A stretch of DNA of 64,000 nucleotides from Limnephilus marmoratus (lineage: Eukaryota; Arthropoda; Insecta; Trichoptera; Limnephilidae): contig OU862917.1 in the NCBI GenBank assembly GCA_917880885.1, positions 49,894,727-49,958,726 of the forward strand, read 5' to 3'. Positions 34,506 through 44,895 of the stretch are shown piece after piece (position 1 is the stretch's first letter; every line of letters starts with the position of its first letter). Made by a program: the position numbers and the translations under genes. Below the pieces are notes generated by a model. The model worked only from the letters and a program-made list of their open reading frames with translations. It was not told the origin of the DNA and ran no database searches.

Positions 34506-35134
34506 CTGTGGTTAGAACACTTTGCACAAATTGGAAGGTCGTATATGTTCTTTGAATAAAGTTGAGAATGCTTAAGATACAAAGAACATGTACGATGTTA
34601 TGATGATAAAAGCACTTTTTAAAATTCGCAGAACATCTCTCAGTGAATAATCACGTTCCACTTAACAACAACAAGTGTAAATCATTACATATTGAAAGAA
34701 AGGATCTTAGATTAAATTTACTTGAACAATTACATAACTTACAAATACAATAATAACAGTGCAGACTGTTATTATGCTGTAGTTTTTAAATGCATTTATT
34801 CAGTTACTTTTTTTTAAATCCCTAATTTATGTATACTTAAAATATTCACTACAACCATAGAAATAAAAATAAAAGTAAAAAATCAATATTATACCCACGC
34901 ACAGGCATTGCCTTTGTGGGATTTTTTTGTTCATACATTTAATATATTAAGCTTTTTTATATACTTTTCATTATTTCATGTATCTATTATATGTATTGTA
35001 TCAAAAATTTTCAATAAAAAAAATAAAAAAATAAATAAAAATAAAATTAGAAATCAATAAACGAACGAATGTCCCCAATATAACACTAATAAATAATGTA
35101 AGGAAATTATTTAATCCCCAATTCTCAGTATGAC
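34506..35134. other. AT-rich spacer
   Basis: Nothing recognised. Confidence 0.4.
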
Positions 35135-35552
35135 GACCTCCGTAGTCCAGTGGCTAAGACTCTTGACTCACATTCCGGAGGTCGCGGGTTCGAACCCGGC
35201 ATGCGCAAATAAATTTTATTCTATTAATTTGTGTTATTTCACAATTAATTAATTTAAAATAATATATAGTATATTTGCGGCATGTTCCAGAGTGGAAGAT
35301 ACTATCAGTATCGCCCTGGTGTAAGACCACCATTCAGAATTGAAACGTTGCTTGAAAATGGCTTTAGCCGTGTTTAGTGACCAGATCTGAATAGCCAGGT
35401 ACTTCCCAACCTTCCTCTTCCCCACCTCCTTCCCCTCCCCGCTACCTTCAGCCTCACAACATACCCCAATTGGGGATGCCATAGTCTCACTGGCTCCAGA
35501 CGGGAGCAGTTGAGATTCTTGTGCGGTATTCACTGTAAAAAAAAAAAAAAAA
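35135..35552 (+). mobile_element. tRNA-derived SINE S1 with variant head
   Basis: The head GACCTCCGTAGTCCAGTGG and B-box GGGTTCGAACCC differ from the GGCCGGCRTAG heads, while the body and poly(A) (35537-35552) are standard. This is a distinct sub-family or an exchanged head. Confidence 0.9.
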
Positions 35553-35783
35553 TGTTTACAAGACTCAAACAAAAAAAAACATATTTAAAAAGTCAATAGT
35601 AGTCACGTCATTATTAAACAATTAAAAACACATTAAAATTTAATGTGAGGAAAACATTTCAAAGGACCTACCCCACAAAATAGAGAATCTATTGTCACAA
35701 TTATTTTCTCAGTAAACCGGTAACAAATCATTTTAGGTACATTCAAAATAGAAATTTAGAATTTAGTTAGTCTAAATACATTT

Positions 35784-35865
35784 TAAAAATGGCCCTGTAA
35801 GTCGAAACAGCTATCAGAATAATAAAATAATTAAAAATATTTGCAGAACTTAAAAATAACATTGT
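35784..35865 (+). repeat. Dispersed 'GTCGAAACAGC' module, plus copy
   Basis: GGCCCTGTAAGTCGAAACAG followed by CTATCAGAATAATAAAA and ATTTGCAGAACTTAAAAATAA, as at 48500. Confidence 0.65.
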
Positions 35866-36777
35866 TTGAAATAAATTAAAAGGATTTAAACGAATTAAAT
35901 ACAAAAATAAATTATAATATAGTACGTTAACCCCACTAAAATGTTTTTAATCTAATCACTGAAACACGTGTTGTTAAAAGTACTATAATAGTAGTAAAGT
36001 ATTCACAGCGTTGTGCGGTACTCATTAAAAAACTTCAAAGTTCATTTTATTATTCAGAACTGGAAATGTAAATAAAAAAGTGGTATTTCAAGTCGGACAA
36101 AGTGTTATCAACAACTGTGTATACCAGAGTTCGTTCTGAATAAATTATGATTTTATTCTACTGCATGTAATATCATCCCCATGGAGATATTTAATTACCC
36201 TTGTAGTAGTATTGTAGGGGGTTGGTGATAATGATGGTCTGCGAGGAGACCAGTGACTAGAGCCACCCCCTAATTTAATATGCAACTTAAAGCCGAGCCT
36301 CAAACTGCGCACTACGCATACTGATAAGCAGGGAGGATCTCCCGATTACATTACTGAGAATTTAATATAACATTTCATAAATATTTAATCAAGTAATAAA
36401 TTTAACCTTGAGTCTTCTTGGAATAACGTTAGCAACCTAATCAGTATTTTAGCCAACATAATTTAAAGAAAATTATCATAAATAAATAAAATATACAATG
36501 TTTAACATCAGGTCGAGGGTTTTAAATGAAAAGCCAAGCTTGCAATCAACATAATTTGTGTTTGCTTCGAAATTAATGTTTAATGTTAAATTTGCCATAA
36601 AGAAATGTTGTTTGTAATATATTTTTTAAAGTAAAAAAGTTCTTTAGCACCGTTGTGATTGGAAAATCGATGGAGCGAAAAATAGCGACACTAAACAAAT
36701 ACATAGTATATCGGTCTCCTCCCCAGTCTTGTCTACTTTAGTTTTATGAAGGTTTCACTTTTACTGCGTGTGAATTG
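35866..36777. other. AT-rich region
   Basis: 36230-36350 is less AT-rich. 36683-36725 resembles the hAT internal repeat. No genes. Confidence 0.4.
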
Positions 36778-37722
36778 CACACTTTTTTTCACGTGAACAA
36801 CAGACTGAAGTCAGTGAGACCATGGCATTCTCAATTGGAGTATATTATAAGGTTGAAGGTAGTGGGGGGTAACGAAATGAGGGAGAGGATGGGTGGGAAA
36901 GTACCTGGCTATTCATATCTGGTCACCCAACATGTCCAAAGCCATTTAAAGCAACGCTGCAATTCTGGGTGGTTTTTTCACCAGAGCGATACTGAGAGAT
37001 CCCACTTTGGAACGTGACTCAAATATAGTACGTTTATATTATCTATCTTCTTCTTCTATCTATCTATATAAATAAAAATGAATCTCCGAAATGTAGATGT
37101 ACGCGCATAATTTCCGAACGACTGCATCAAATTGGATAATTCTTTTTTTTGTGTTTGTTATTTTCAGGACAAGATTTGTATAAAACTACTGATGAGTCCT
37201 GGCATTATGAAATTTGTATAAAAACATTGTAATAGGTGGCAAGCGAGCTGTTTGAAAACTGAATGTACAGGGAACGAATGTAAGGAATGCAAGAGGTGGG
37301 TGGTGGGAGGGGTGGGGGGAGGGGGAGGGGGTTGTTAGGAGAGGGGAGAGGGAGGAAAACTCGGGTAGGGTGTACGCGGGAGGGGGGAGGGGAACTCGGG
37401 AGGGAGTTTCGCGGGAAGGGGGAAGGGGGGAGTGGAGTGGGGAGAGGGAAGGTGGAGTAGGAACGCGAGAAGGGAAGGAGTCGCGGGAGGGGAAGGAGAG
37501 GCGGAAGAGGGACGAGACGAATGGGAAAGGACACGCAGGGAGTAACAATTTCTTTATTAAATGGCATAGCAACGCATGCCGAGTACCAGCTAGTTTTTAA
37601 TAAATTAATTTGAAAAAAATAATTTTAATTACTTGCACGTAGGGATTTGAATCCGCGACTTTCAGATTGATAGTCGAGAATATTACCTACCCCTCGAACA
37701 CGGATGCCGTGGTAAATATAAT
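36778..37722 (-). mobile_element. SINE S1 minus copy, split by a Helitron
   Basis: The tail and body lie at 36778-37041 and the tRNA-like head at 37594-37722 (GGCATCCGTGTTCGAGGGG on the minus strand). Removing 37042-37593 restores the normal AT-rich SINE body, which proves the nesting and its order. Confidence 0.88.
37042..37593 (+). mobile_element. Non-autonomous Helitron, copy 2 (552 bp)
   Basis: Starts TC after A (37041), ends CTAG before T (37594). 3' hairpin GGCAT/ATGCC. Body with TAAAAATGAATCTCCGAAATG and a long polypurine (GGGA/GGGG) tract at about 37295-37520. The insertion site within the SINE shows the exact A^T target with no duplication, as expected for rolling-circle elements. 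Pro/Ser-rich minus-strand frames are artefacts of the tract. Confidence 0.92.
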
Positions 37723-38696
37723 AATAAAGTAATAGGTTGGTACTAAAACGAGCTGTGTTACACAAGTCTCGGAGTTAAATAGGCAGGAGCTTAATAATAC
37801 GAAAAAAGTCCTTTGTCATGATTCACCTTTGTCCATAGTTTTCATTTCTGGGAAAAAATTTCTTAAACTCGGCCCAACCGAAGCAGAAGGACTCGGCATA
37901 ATTAAACTTGCCGAACTGTTCTTGTCCTACCTAGTCCTCACTCCAAGGGCCTATATCCCGTAGGTTAAGGCTGTACGGAGGCTCTGCCATATATCATAGC
38001 TGGGATGGATTTATAGCACAAGTTATAATACACAGTTCACGGAGGAGGATCAAATGGTTTGAAGTTCGAAAGGCCAACTTTGGGATCACCCCTCTATTAT
38101 CGGGTTATCCCGATTCTAAGATATTTGTAATTTAAACGGAACCTACACGCATGCAAGGTCTATCAATGATATCAACACACGTACATAGCAAGTAACAGAG
38201 CTTATCGTTTTATCCTTATTTAGATTAATTTTTACTACAAATCGGTTTACATTATGAATACCAAAAAATACTTCTTAGATAAAGTGAAGATTTTCCTTTC
38301 GTTTCGCTTGATTAGAACTAAAATAAAATTGTTAATAACTTTATTAAAAATATCAGCGTAAACTACTAAAAAAAGTATTTTTTCATTAAAAATGTATAAA
38401 CGCATTTAAAAACAACTTTAAACCAGGGTTGTGCAGGACAAATATGTAACCGAAATTGGATTTTTGGTGTTGTCTTATTTTTAATCTCTAAATAACAACA
38501 CACAAACGCAACGCGTAAAATATTTGACGTATTTATGTTCCCAGTAAGGCCTCATGTTTTCAATATTAGGTCATATTATTTCAATTCAATTGTTAGAACA
38601 CACCACAAATATATTTTCAAAAGTCATTTAAATTCTAAATAGGTAGGTACTATAATAAAGATGTTTTTTTGTCCAAAACTAAACTCAAATGTATAA
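37723..38696. other. Region without recognised genes
   Basis: 37880-38120 is richer in GC. No frame or repeat partner identified. Confidence 0.4.
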
Positions 38697-39148
38697 TCTA
38701 TAATATTAAAATGAATCGCTGAATGTGTTGCTAAGAGCATAACTTTCGAACGACTGCACCAAATTGGATAATTCTTTTTTTGTGTGTTCGTTATTGTCAG
38801 TACAAGGTTTTTATAAAACTTCAGGTGAGCTCTGGCATTATGAAATTTGTATAAAAAAGTTGCTATTGGAAAGCGGGAAGGAGGGAGAGGGAGGGGAACC
38901 TGGGAGCGGGGAGGGGGGCCTGGGAAGGGGAAGGGGAACTCAGGAGTGGGGTTCGCGGGACGGGGGAAGGGGGGGGGAGTGGAGTGGGGAGAGGGAAGGT
39001 GGAGGTGACGGAGTGGGAACGCGAGAGGGGAAGAAAACGCAGGAGAAGAAGGGGAGGCGGAAGGGGAACGGGACGAATGGGAAAGGACACTCAGGGAGAA
39101 ACAATTTCTTTATTAAATGGCATAGCAACGCATGCTGGGACCAGCTAG
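38697..39148 (+). mobile_element. Non-autonomous Helitron, copy 3 (452 bp)
   Basis: TC start preceded by A, CTAG end followed by T, AATGAATCGCTGAATGTG 5' region, polypurine middle and the GGCATAGCAACGCATGC 3' hairpin region. Long false frames on both strands come from the purine tract. Confidence 0.92.
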
Positions 39149-39319
39149 TTATTCATAAAAATATTTGAAGCTAAACTGTCAATGAATATTCCACAAATTT
39201 ATTAGGACAATTAAATTATCCCCTAATAAATCAAAAGATGGCATATTACTACTGGACGTCACATCGTGACACAGCCCTCTCTCTCTCTGGTTTCAATCCT
39301 GGGATTGGTTTGCAGCAAT

Positions 39320-39475
39320 TTCATCTATACGTTTCTCACTCTTCCTTGTTTTGTACGGCTCTTTTGAAATCTGCATATGATGAGCAGCGCACGTCCACCA
39401 GCAGGTCCTCCAGGTACTCTCGGCGTGGGCGTCCCCTAGCGTTTGTCCCCTCGGTCATACCCTCCATTATGACAT
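39320..39475 (-). pseudogene. LINE (RTE-like) C-terminal remnant
   Basis: The minus strand codes MTEGTNARGRPRREYLEDLL, then VDVRCSSYADFKRAVQNKEE and a stop. The GRPRREY...DV.C.SY..MKR..Q..EEW pattern is a common insect LINE C-terminus. Stops and lack of flanking domains mark it as dead. Confidence 0.75.
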
Positions 39476-39776
39476 GCACAGCCCTAATATGCACTAAATA
39501 CGCGCAAATATCATAATACTCGTATACGGTTTTTGACCGCGGTTTTGGCTGTTTTGCAAGTTGCCTCTCACAGCTCGATTAGTGACGTTTATCGTATCAA
39601 CCGGTTGGCAGCCCTGTCTCTGCCTGATAGATGTTAATTTAACAGGCTTGTGTGGTAGCCCTGGTTTCCGGTTAGACTGCCGGTGCCACTGCCCGGTTCA
39701 TGCTCGTATATGTAGGAAAATCCAAATAGTATGAGTGAGGAATGATTTCGTGAATTTATCAATCTCGAATATCAAT

Positions 39777-40092
39777 CGGGTATGGGTACTGCCGCCCAGG
39801 GAACCATGATGACCAGCACCCCTGCCACAGGTTACCCCAAGTTTGGTGACTTAGCAGGGATGCCTGGGTTCATGGGGTGAGGTTTGTGACCTAATGCGTG
39901 GCGGGCCGGATCAGGAGAGATTGGTTGGTGGAGACATTTTACCTCTGCAGCCGGACTTTCTTGATCCATCGCCTTGTACCGGAGTGGGAGGAATGGATTC
40001 ATACGTACGATACACCTCGACAACCTTCTTAAAAATACCCTCCACAGAGCATCCCCAAAGATGACATTTTACCTTAGGGGAATAGTTTTCAT
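39777..40092 (+). mobile_element. LINE-tailed composite element
   Basis: Head (TATGGGTACTGCCGCCCAGG, TTTGGTGACTTAGCAGGG, TTCATGGGGTGAGGTTTG) runs into CTTCTTAAAAATACCCTCCA, then CAGAGCATCCCCAAAGATGA, the start of the LINE 3' hairpin, which is decayed in its second half. The junction type (CTTAAAAA then CCCTCC) is the same as at 58490 and 60457. Confidence 0.82.
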
Positions 40093-40149
40093 CATAGAAT
40101 TTTACATAAATATTGGCAATGCCGCATTACATATTATCAGATTATTGGT

Positions 40150-40533
40150 ATTGAAAGTAGACTGAATACTGTAGAAATGAGATCCTTGAGGCGTATGTGT
40201 GGTAAAACCATGTACGATCGTGTGAGAAATGTGGAGATCCGCGAAGAATGCAAGGCTGATGTAAACCGAATGAACGAGGAAAGGAGTGTAAGGAGAATAT
40301 ATGACGCAAATGTCAATGGTAGAAGAAGTCGGGGATGCCCGAGGAAGACATGGCACGACGAAGTGAATCAGGTACTTGAGTCGGGCCATGTGAAGAGTCG
40401 GAATAATAGAAAAGCATGTATGAGACGATGTATGAATGTGAACCAGGCAAGGAGTGTGTGCCAAGATCAAGTTGTTTGGCGGTCCGTCCTCTCTGCCTAC
40501 CCCTACGGAGAAGCGCCGTGATGGTTTGTTAGT
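40150..40533 (+). pseudogene. RTE-like LINE, C-terminal fragment
   Basis: The open frame from about 40153 to 40521 reads ESRLNTVEMRSLRRMCGKTM, RVRNVEIREEC, RMNEERSVRRIYDANV, GRRSRGCPRKTWHDEV, RKACMRRCMNVNQARSVCQD and VVWRSVLSAYP. This is the end of a LINE protein frequent in insects. The WFGHVERM block expected before RMNEER is missing, so a deletion of about 20 codons is inferred. It ends in a poly(T)/(A)-containing flank. Related tails: 26767 and 15068. Confidence 0.85.
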
Positions 40534-41519
40534 TTTTTTTTTAGTTTCTTTCCATCAAATATAACGATTTAGGACTAATTTAAACTCAATTAAATCGTTA
40601 TATACATATTAAAAAAAAAATCATTTCTCATTTCAGTTAGCGCCCAACACGATCTAATGACAACATTCCATAAAGAATTCAGCAACAGCTTTATATATTT
40701 GGTGAAAATTGACACATGAGGGAAAAAATTATTTTGGAATTTTCAAATTGTGTGATAAAAATTCCTCAATTTTAATTGTCAAACTATTTTGAAAGTCTTT
40801 CATAAGCGCAGTCAAGGTTCTCGGCGAAATATTTAATGCGAAAATGTAATACTTCATACGAGTGACTAAAGAATGTTGAAATTTTGTGAATATGCTTAAC
40901 TCCTTTTTTTGGGCTGACCATCAGATTTCCTTTCATAAAATTTTAATCTCCCGTCATAAAAAAAAAACCATCAATAAAATTCAGTTCACGAATTCAATGC
41001 AATATTGAAAGAAAATAGCAAGCACAAGATTAACAGTATAATTCATGTATCTTCGTGAGCGATTAGGTGGGTAGTTACTTTGGAATTTTAAAAAGGCCAA
41101 CATCAATCATTGGAAACAAGTATTGGAAGGAGCGTGTTCCGGTGAGATAAAAATATCATTTTCTTCCCTGAAAACACTTCCCCATCTTCTGGAAACCTTC
41201 ACGGGACAAAATATCAAATTAAACGAAAAGTCAGCCAGGGGGTGGAGGGTGTTTCTATTAACATACAGAGTAAGGTGTTTCGGCGAAGTTATTGGTAAGG
41301 TTTCCTAGGGTTTTACTACAAAATTGCGTGGGATTGACATGTTCTTGTTTTCCTATCTTTAATAAAAAAAAGATTTTTTTTCAATCGACAATTTTACAAC
41401 TTATTTTAATTTTATTCGAATCTATTGACGTAGAATCCGTATGATTTCATGTCAGTCCCCTTGAATTTATTTTTATTTTTAATGAAAACAATAACTTTTG
41501 TAAAACACCACTATTTAAT
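40534..41519. other. AT-rich region with a small hairpin
   Basis: TATAACGATTTA/TAAATCGTTATA form an inverted repeat near 40560-40602. Otherwise nothing recognised. The frame 41123-41308 is unconvincing. Confidence 0.4.
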
Positions 41520-41575
41520 CAAAATTATCAACATGTTTCGAAAGCAAACGATTCTTCGTTAGTATAAGATTAATA
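41520..41575 (-). repeat. GAAACATGTTGAT-type terminal module, minus copy
   Basis: The minus strand reads CGAAGAATCG...CTTTCGAAACATGTTG, matching the module at 50183-50212 (GAAGAGAACATCGTTCTCG then AAACATGTTG). See the hammerhead-like finding. Confidence 0.55.
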
Positions 41576-41584
41576 CAACATAAC

Positions 41585-41780
41585 ACAATAAGTGCTTATT
41601 AAAGGATACAAATAATCCCCTTAATTGTAACTTCTGGTATACCACAGGGGTCAAATCTTGGCCCCCTGCCTTTTCTAATATTTATAAATGACCTTTCTTT
41701 GTAATTTAACTGTGATTATATCTTTTTCGCCGATGACTTTAAAATTTTACCTTAAAAATTATTCTTTTCTTTTAGTTTAA
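41585..41780 (+). pseudogene. LINE RT-domain fragment (FADDF box)
   Basis: Reads VTSGIPQGSNLGPLPFLIFI, NDLSL, a stop, then DYIFFADDF. These are RT motifs 4 and 5: the SGIPQGS...GPLLF...ND block and the FADD catalytic box. The rest of the element is absent. Almost the same segment is found at 44638-44895. Confidence 0.85.
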
Positions 41781-43080
41781 TGTTTATGTACTATAATGTT
41801 TTAAGCATTTATGTATATCACGTAATGTTTTACAAAATCTGAATATTATATCTAGGGACCCTAGGGGCATGGAATGGATTACTATATTATTCAAGACTGA
41901 AGGAACCACTGGTGTGTAAAACCAACAACAAGCTGTATTTAATGTACCAAACCAAAATTGAAGAAAATTATTTCTCCGTATTTGAGTTCTTCAACTGCTG
42001 GAAAAACTAAGAAAAAAAGGGTCTGTAATTTTAATTTTTATACGAGGTAGAATTGTTACTGAACCTCAAAGTTACGGTTCAAATCCCAATGCAACGTGGG
42101 TAACTAAAAAAGTTAATATTTAGTTTCTACATCTGAATAGTAAAGTATTTCACAATATTTCTCTTTTTTTATTCTACTCCCTCACTTTTTATAGAGTTTG
42201 CTTTGCCTCCAGGCAGTTTTATTGAAAAAAAAAATCGTATTGCTTAAGTAATATTCTAAAAGGCATCACACAAATTTAATTTATTAACTTTCAACAATTT
42301 TCGTGTACAAAACGATGGACATTTTATGGAAATTCCCTCGGGACATTTCTTTGAGCCGGTCGGCGGCGCCGCGTCATTATTTATTGGGAATATAAAATTG
42401 AATTTGGAACAGGAAAGTAATATCCCCGAACATCGGCATTATTGTCTATTTGCCTGTGTTCTGGGTTTTGCGCCTATATATGTGGCTTTGTCGAGATATC
42501 ATGCAGGAGCTTGGGTATGGTCTCGTACCTATCCGCTTATTGGACCCTTCTCCGAATTGTAGCATTCGGTGCCTTGGCGAGTCGGTGCTTGTGGGGTGCA
42601 ATACGTTCGATTCAACGATCAACGAAATTGAAAATATCTACATGAGATTACTGGAATTTTACCGAAAAAAATCATCAAACTTATTTTGGCTGGAATACAG
42701 TTAAAGAAAAAAACATTAGTAAATACATACCAACGGTTCAGAGTTTGAAAAAATATCATAACTGGACTTAATGCCAGATGTGTGCATGTCAAATTTTTGA
42801 ATTGCTCAGAAGATAGTTTCACGATTTATTGGCGTAAAATACAATGAAATAATATTTGGATTTTACATCAAATAGACCACAATTTTGTTTATTCATTTTC
42901 GGGAAATCGACATTATAATATCTTCAGTTTGTTTATGAATAATATGGCCAAAATAAAACCAATTACGGATTTCCTCCTTCTGACTTTACCTCTAACAAGA
43001 CAGCATAATAGGGAATAAGAAATTGTTTATGGCTCCACGACGGTTGATCCTCGACAGTTGCCCCCCCTCGGGATACTTAC
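41781..43080. other. Region without recognised genes
   Basis: 42320-42640 is less AT-rich with overlapping frames in three phases on the plus strand, none recognisable. Confidence 0.4.
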
Positions 43081-43084
43081 ATAT

Positions 43085-43470
43085 AATATACAGATGGTTT
43101 AGGGAAAATACGGAATACCCATTTATACAAAATATAACTAAATGTCCGCGAACAGGTGTGTAGAGAGGATGTACCGCCAAATAACAAAAGTATAAAACAT
43201 ATTTTCATTGAAATGCATCAGGGAAAAACTACTTGTCTATATTCTGTATATACCAGCAATAAGTACAAAAAATCGACACTAAATAAATTCTTTTGATACC
43301 CATACAAACATATTAAAAAAGGTATTTTTAAGTCGATTTAAGGTTTGAAATTCGTAAATAATGCCCAAAAAATATCATTTTATAACAATTATAATTTTAG
43401 AGAGCCAACTGTTGGGATGATCAACTGTCGGGTAACCCATTTTTATTAAGTCTAGAGCTCTATAGCACCT
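43085..43470 (+). repeat. Older dispersed repeat, copy without insertions
   Basis: Collinear with pieces of 25540-27290 (see there). It supplies the empty-site sequence for the palindrome at 26958. Confidence 0.65.
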
Positions 43471-44637
43471 AACAAAGATATTCATAGCATTCAAAAGCTG
43501 ACACAAGAAATTCTAGCATTAACCCCCAGAAGTTGTGATCGCGCGATTAAAAAATTAATTACATGAGCTTTCGAAATGTATTTATTTTACAAAAAAGTTA
43601 AAAGGGATGCCCTACATTGTAAAAAATCATTATGTGAACATTGAAAGGGGCTGCCGCCAATAAATCAATGTTCCCATTGAAAACAGTAGAAAAAGCGTTT
43701 AATCTCTTCGAATGTAGGAAATAGGTATTACGTTAAAGGGTTGCCTTTGAGTGATTCGAGTACATGGACTGTATATTTCATTTCCGGCTCCGAGGCGAGC
43801 TTTTACAATCAGATGACCGTTTAAACTTTACATTTAAGTATTTCCAAAACAAAACAGTCGCGTGGGAGTTAACAGAATGCATACATTTGTTTCCCGGCCA
43901 AATTGTATTTGCGACGGGACTCCCGAGAAAACAAGTAATAGTGAACGTGACAAAAATGGAGCATAAATAACACAGCCTCTTGGTGCGAAAAAATACAGCA
44001 CCAACAAAAATAAACCATTGCAAATTACACAACTCCCACCGTGCCACCCACTCCCTCCCCCAATACAGACACTAGAGGGGGGAGCTTTTAAAGCTGAAGT
44101 TCATTTTGTTTGTAACGGAAATAGGAAACGGTTTTCACGTGAAATGTGATATCCTTTCAATTATTTTGTGAATATTTGAAATGTGTGTAATAACGTAATG
44201 AAGCAGGTGAACGTGATACTTTCTTTCAATTACGGTGGGCTTTGTGAACAGTGAACACTGAACGGTGTGAACACTCCCGTCACAGCTATAGAGTTCCCGG
44301 CGAGAGACGAGGTGTTTTGCACATGAAACACGTTTAAGTAGAGTTATTAAATTATGCGAAAGTTATTTGCATATTCAGGCGGGAGTTCGGAATTTGTTAA
44401 ACTGCATCACAAACAAATTCTGAACAAACAGACTGCATAATTTTATTACAGGTGAGCATTTTTGGTTTGTAATCCTTCTCTGCACTAGGCAACATGGGTT
44501 TGTTCCTCACTTTTTCACATCAACTCAAATTCTTTTGGAATTTTATAAAAATGTTTGTAATGCTTTTAATGAAAGATACAAGTAGATGCAATTTATAATG
44601 ATTTCCAAAACCTTCAGATAAAGTTAACCGCCCGGGT
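43471..44637. other. Region without recognised genes
   Basis: The plus frame 43764-43970 (68 codons) has balanced composition but no recognisable motif. A C-run/G-run hairpin (CTCCCCC...GGGGGGAG) lies at about 44051-44080. Confidence 0.4.
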
Positions 44638-44895
44638 AAAATCATATTTATACAACGGAACACAACAAGTGCTTATTAAAGATCCCCCATAGTTGTAACT
44701 TCTGGTGTACAACAAGGATCAAATCTTGGCCCCCTGCTCTTTCTAATATTAAAAAATGACATAGGTTCAAAATTAAACAGTGATTATACTTTTTTCGCCG
44801 ATGATCTTTAAAAATTTTCGTAAAATTACGACTGCTTGAAATGTTCTGATCTTCAACTGCTGCAAATGTTCTGCTACCAAAAAAAAAAAAATTGA
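44638..44895 (+). pseudogene. LINE RT-domain fragment (FADDL box), A-rich 3' end
   Basis: Across one frameshift it reads YNGTQQVLIKDPP, then IVVTSGVQQGSNLGPLLFLI, NDIGSKLNSDYTFFADDL and a stop. RT motifs 4-5 are clear. It ends at a poly(A) run (44879-44892) after DLQLLQMFC. Both limits are close to those of 41585-41780. Confidence 0.85.

Noticed and set aside
37205..37572. Long proline/serine-rich frames on the minus strand (also 16950-17185 and 38863-39128)
   Set aside because: They read through the polypurine tract of the Helitrons in more than one frame at once; composition explains them.
42326..42704. Three overlapping plus-strand frames
   Set aside because: Three phases open together over a less AT-rich stretch; at most one could be real and none is recognisable.
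43764..43970. 68-codon plus-strand frame
   Set aside because: Somewhat protein-like but without motif, homologue or gene context that can be judged from sequence alone.
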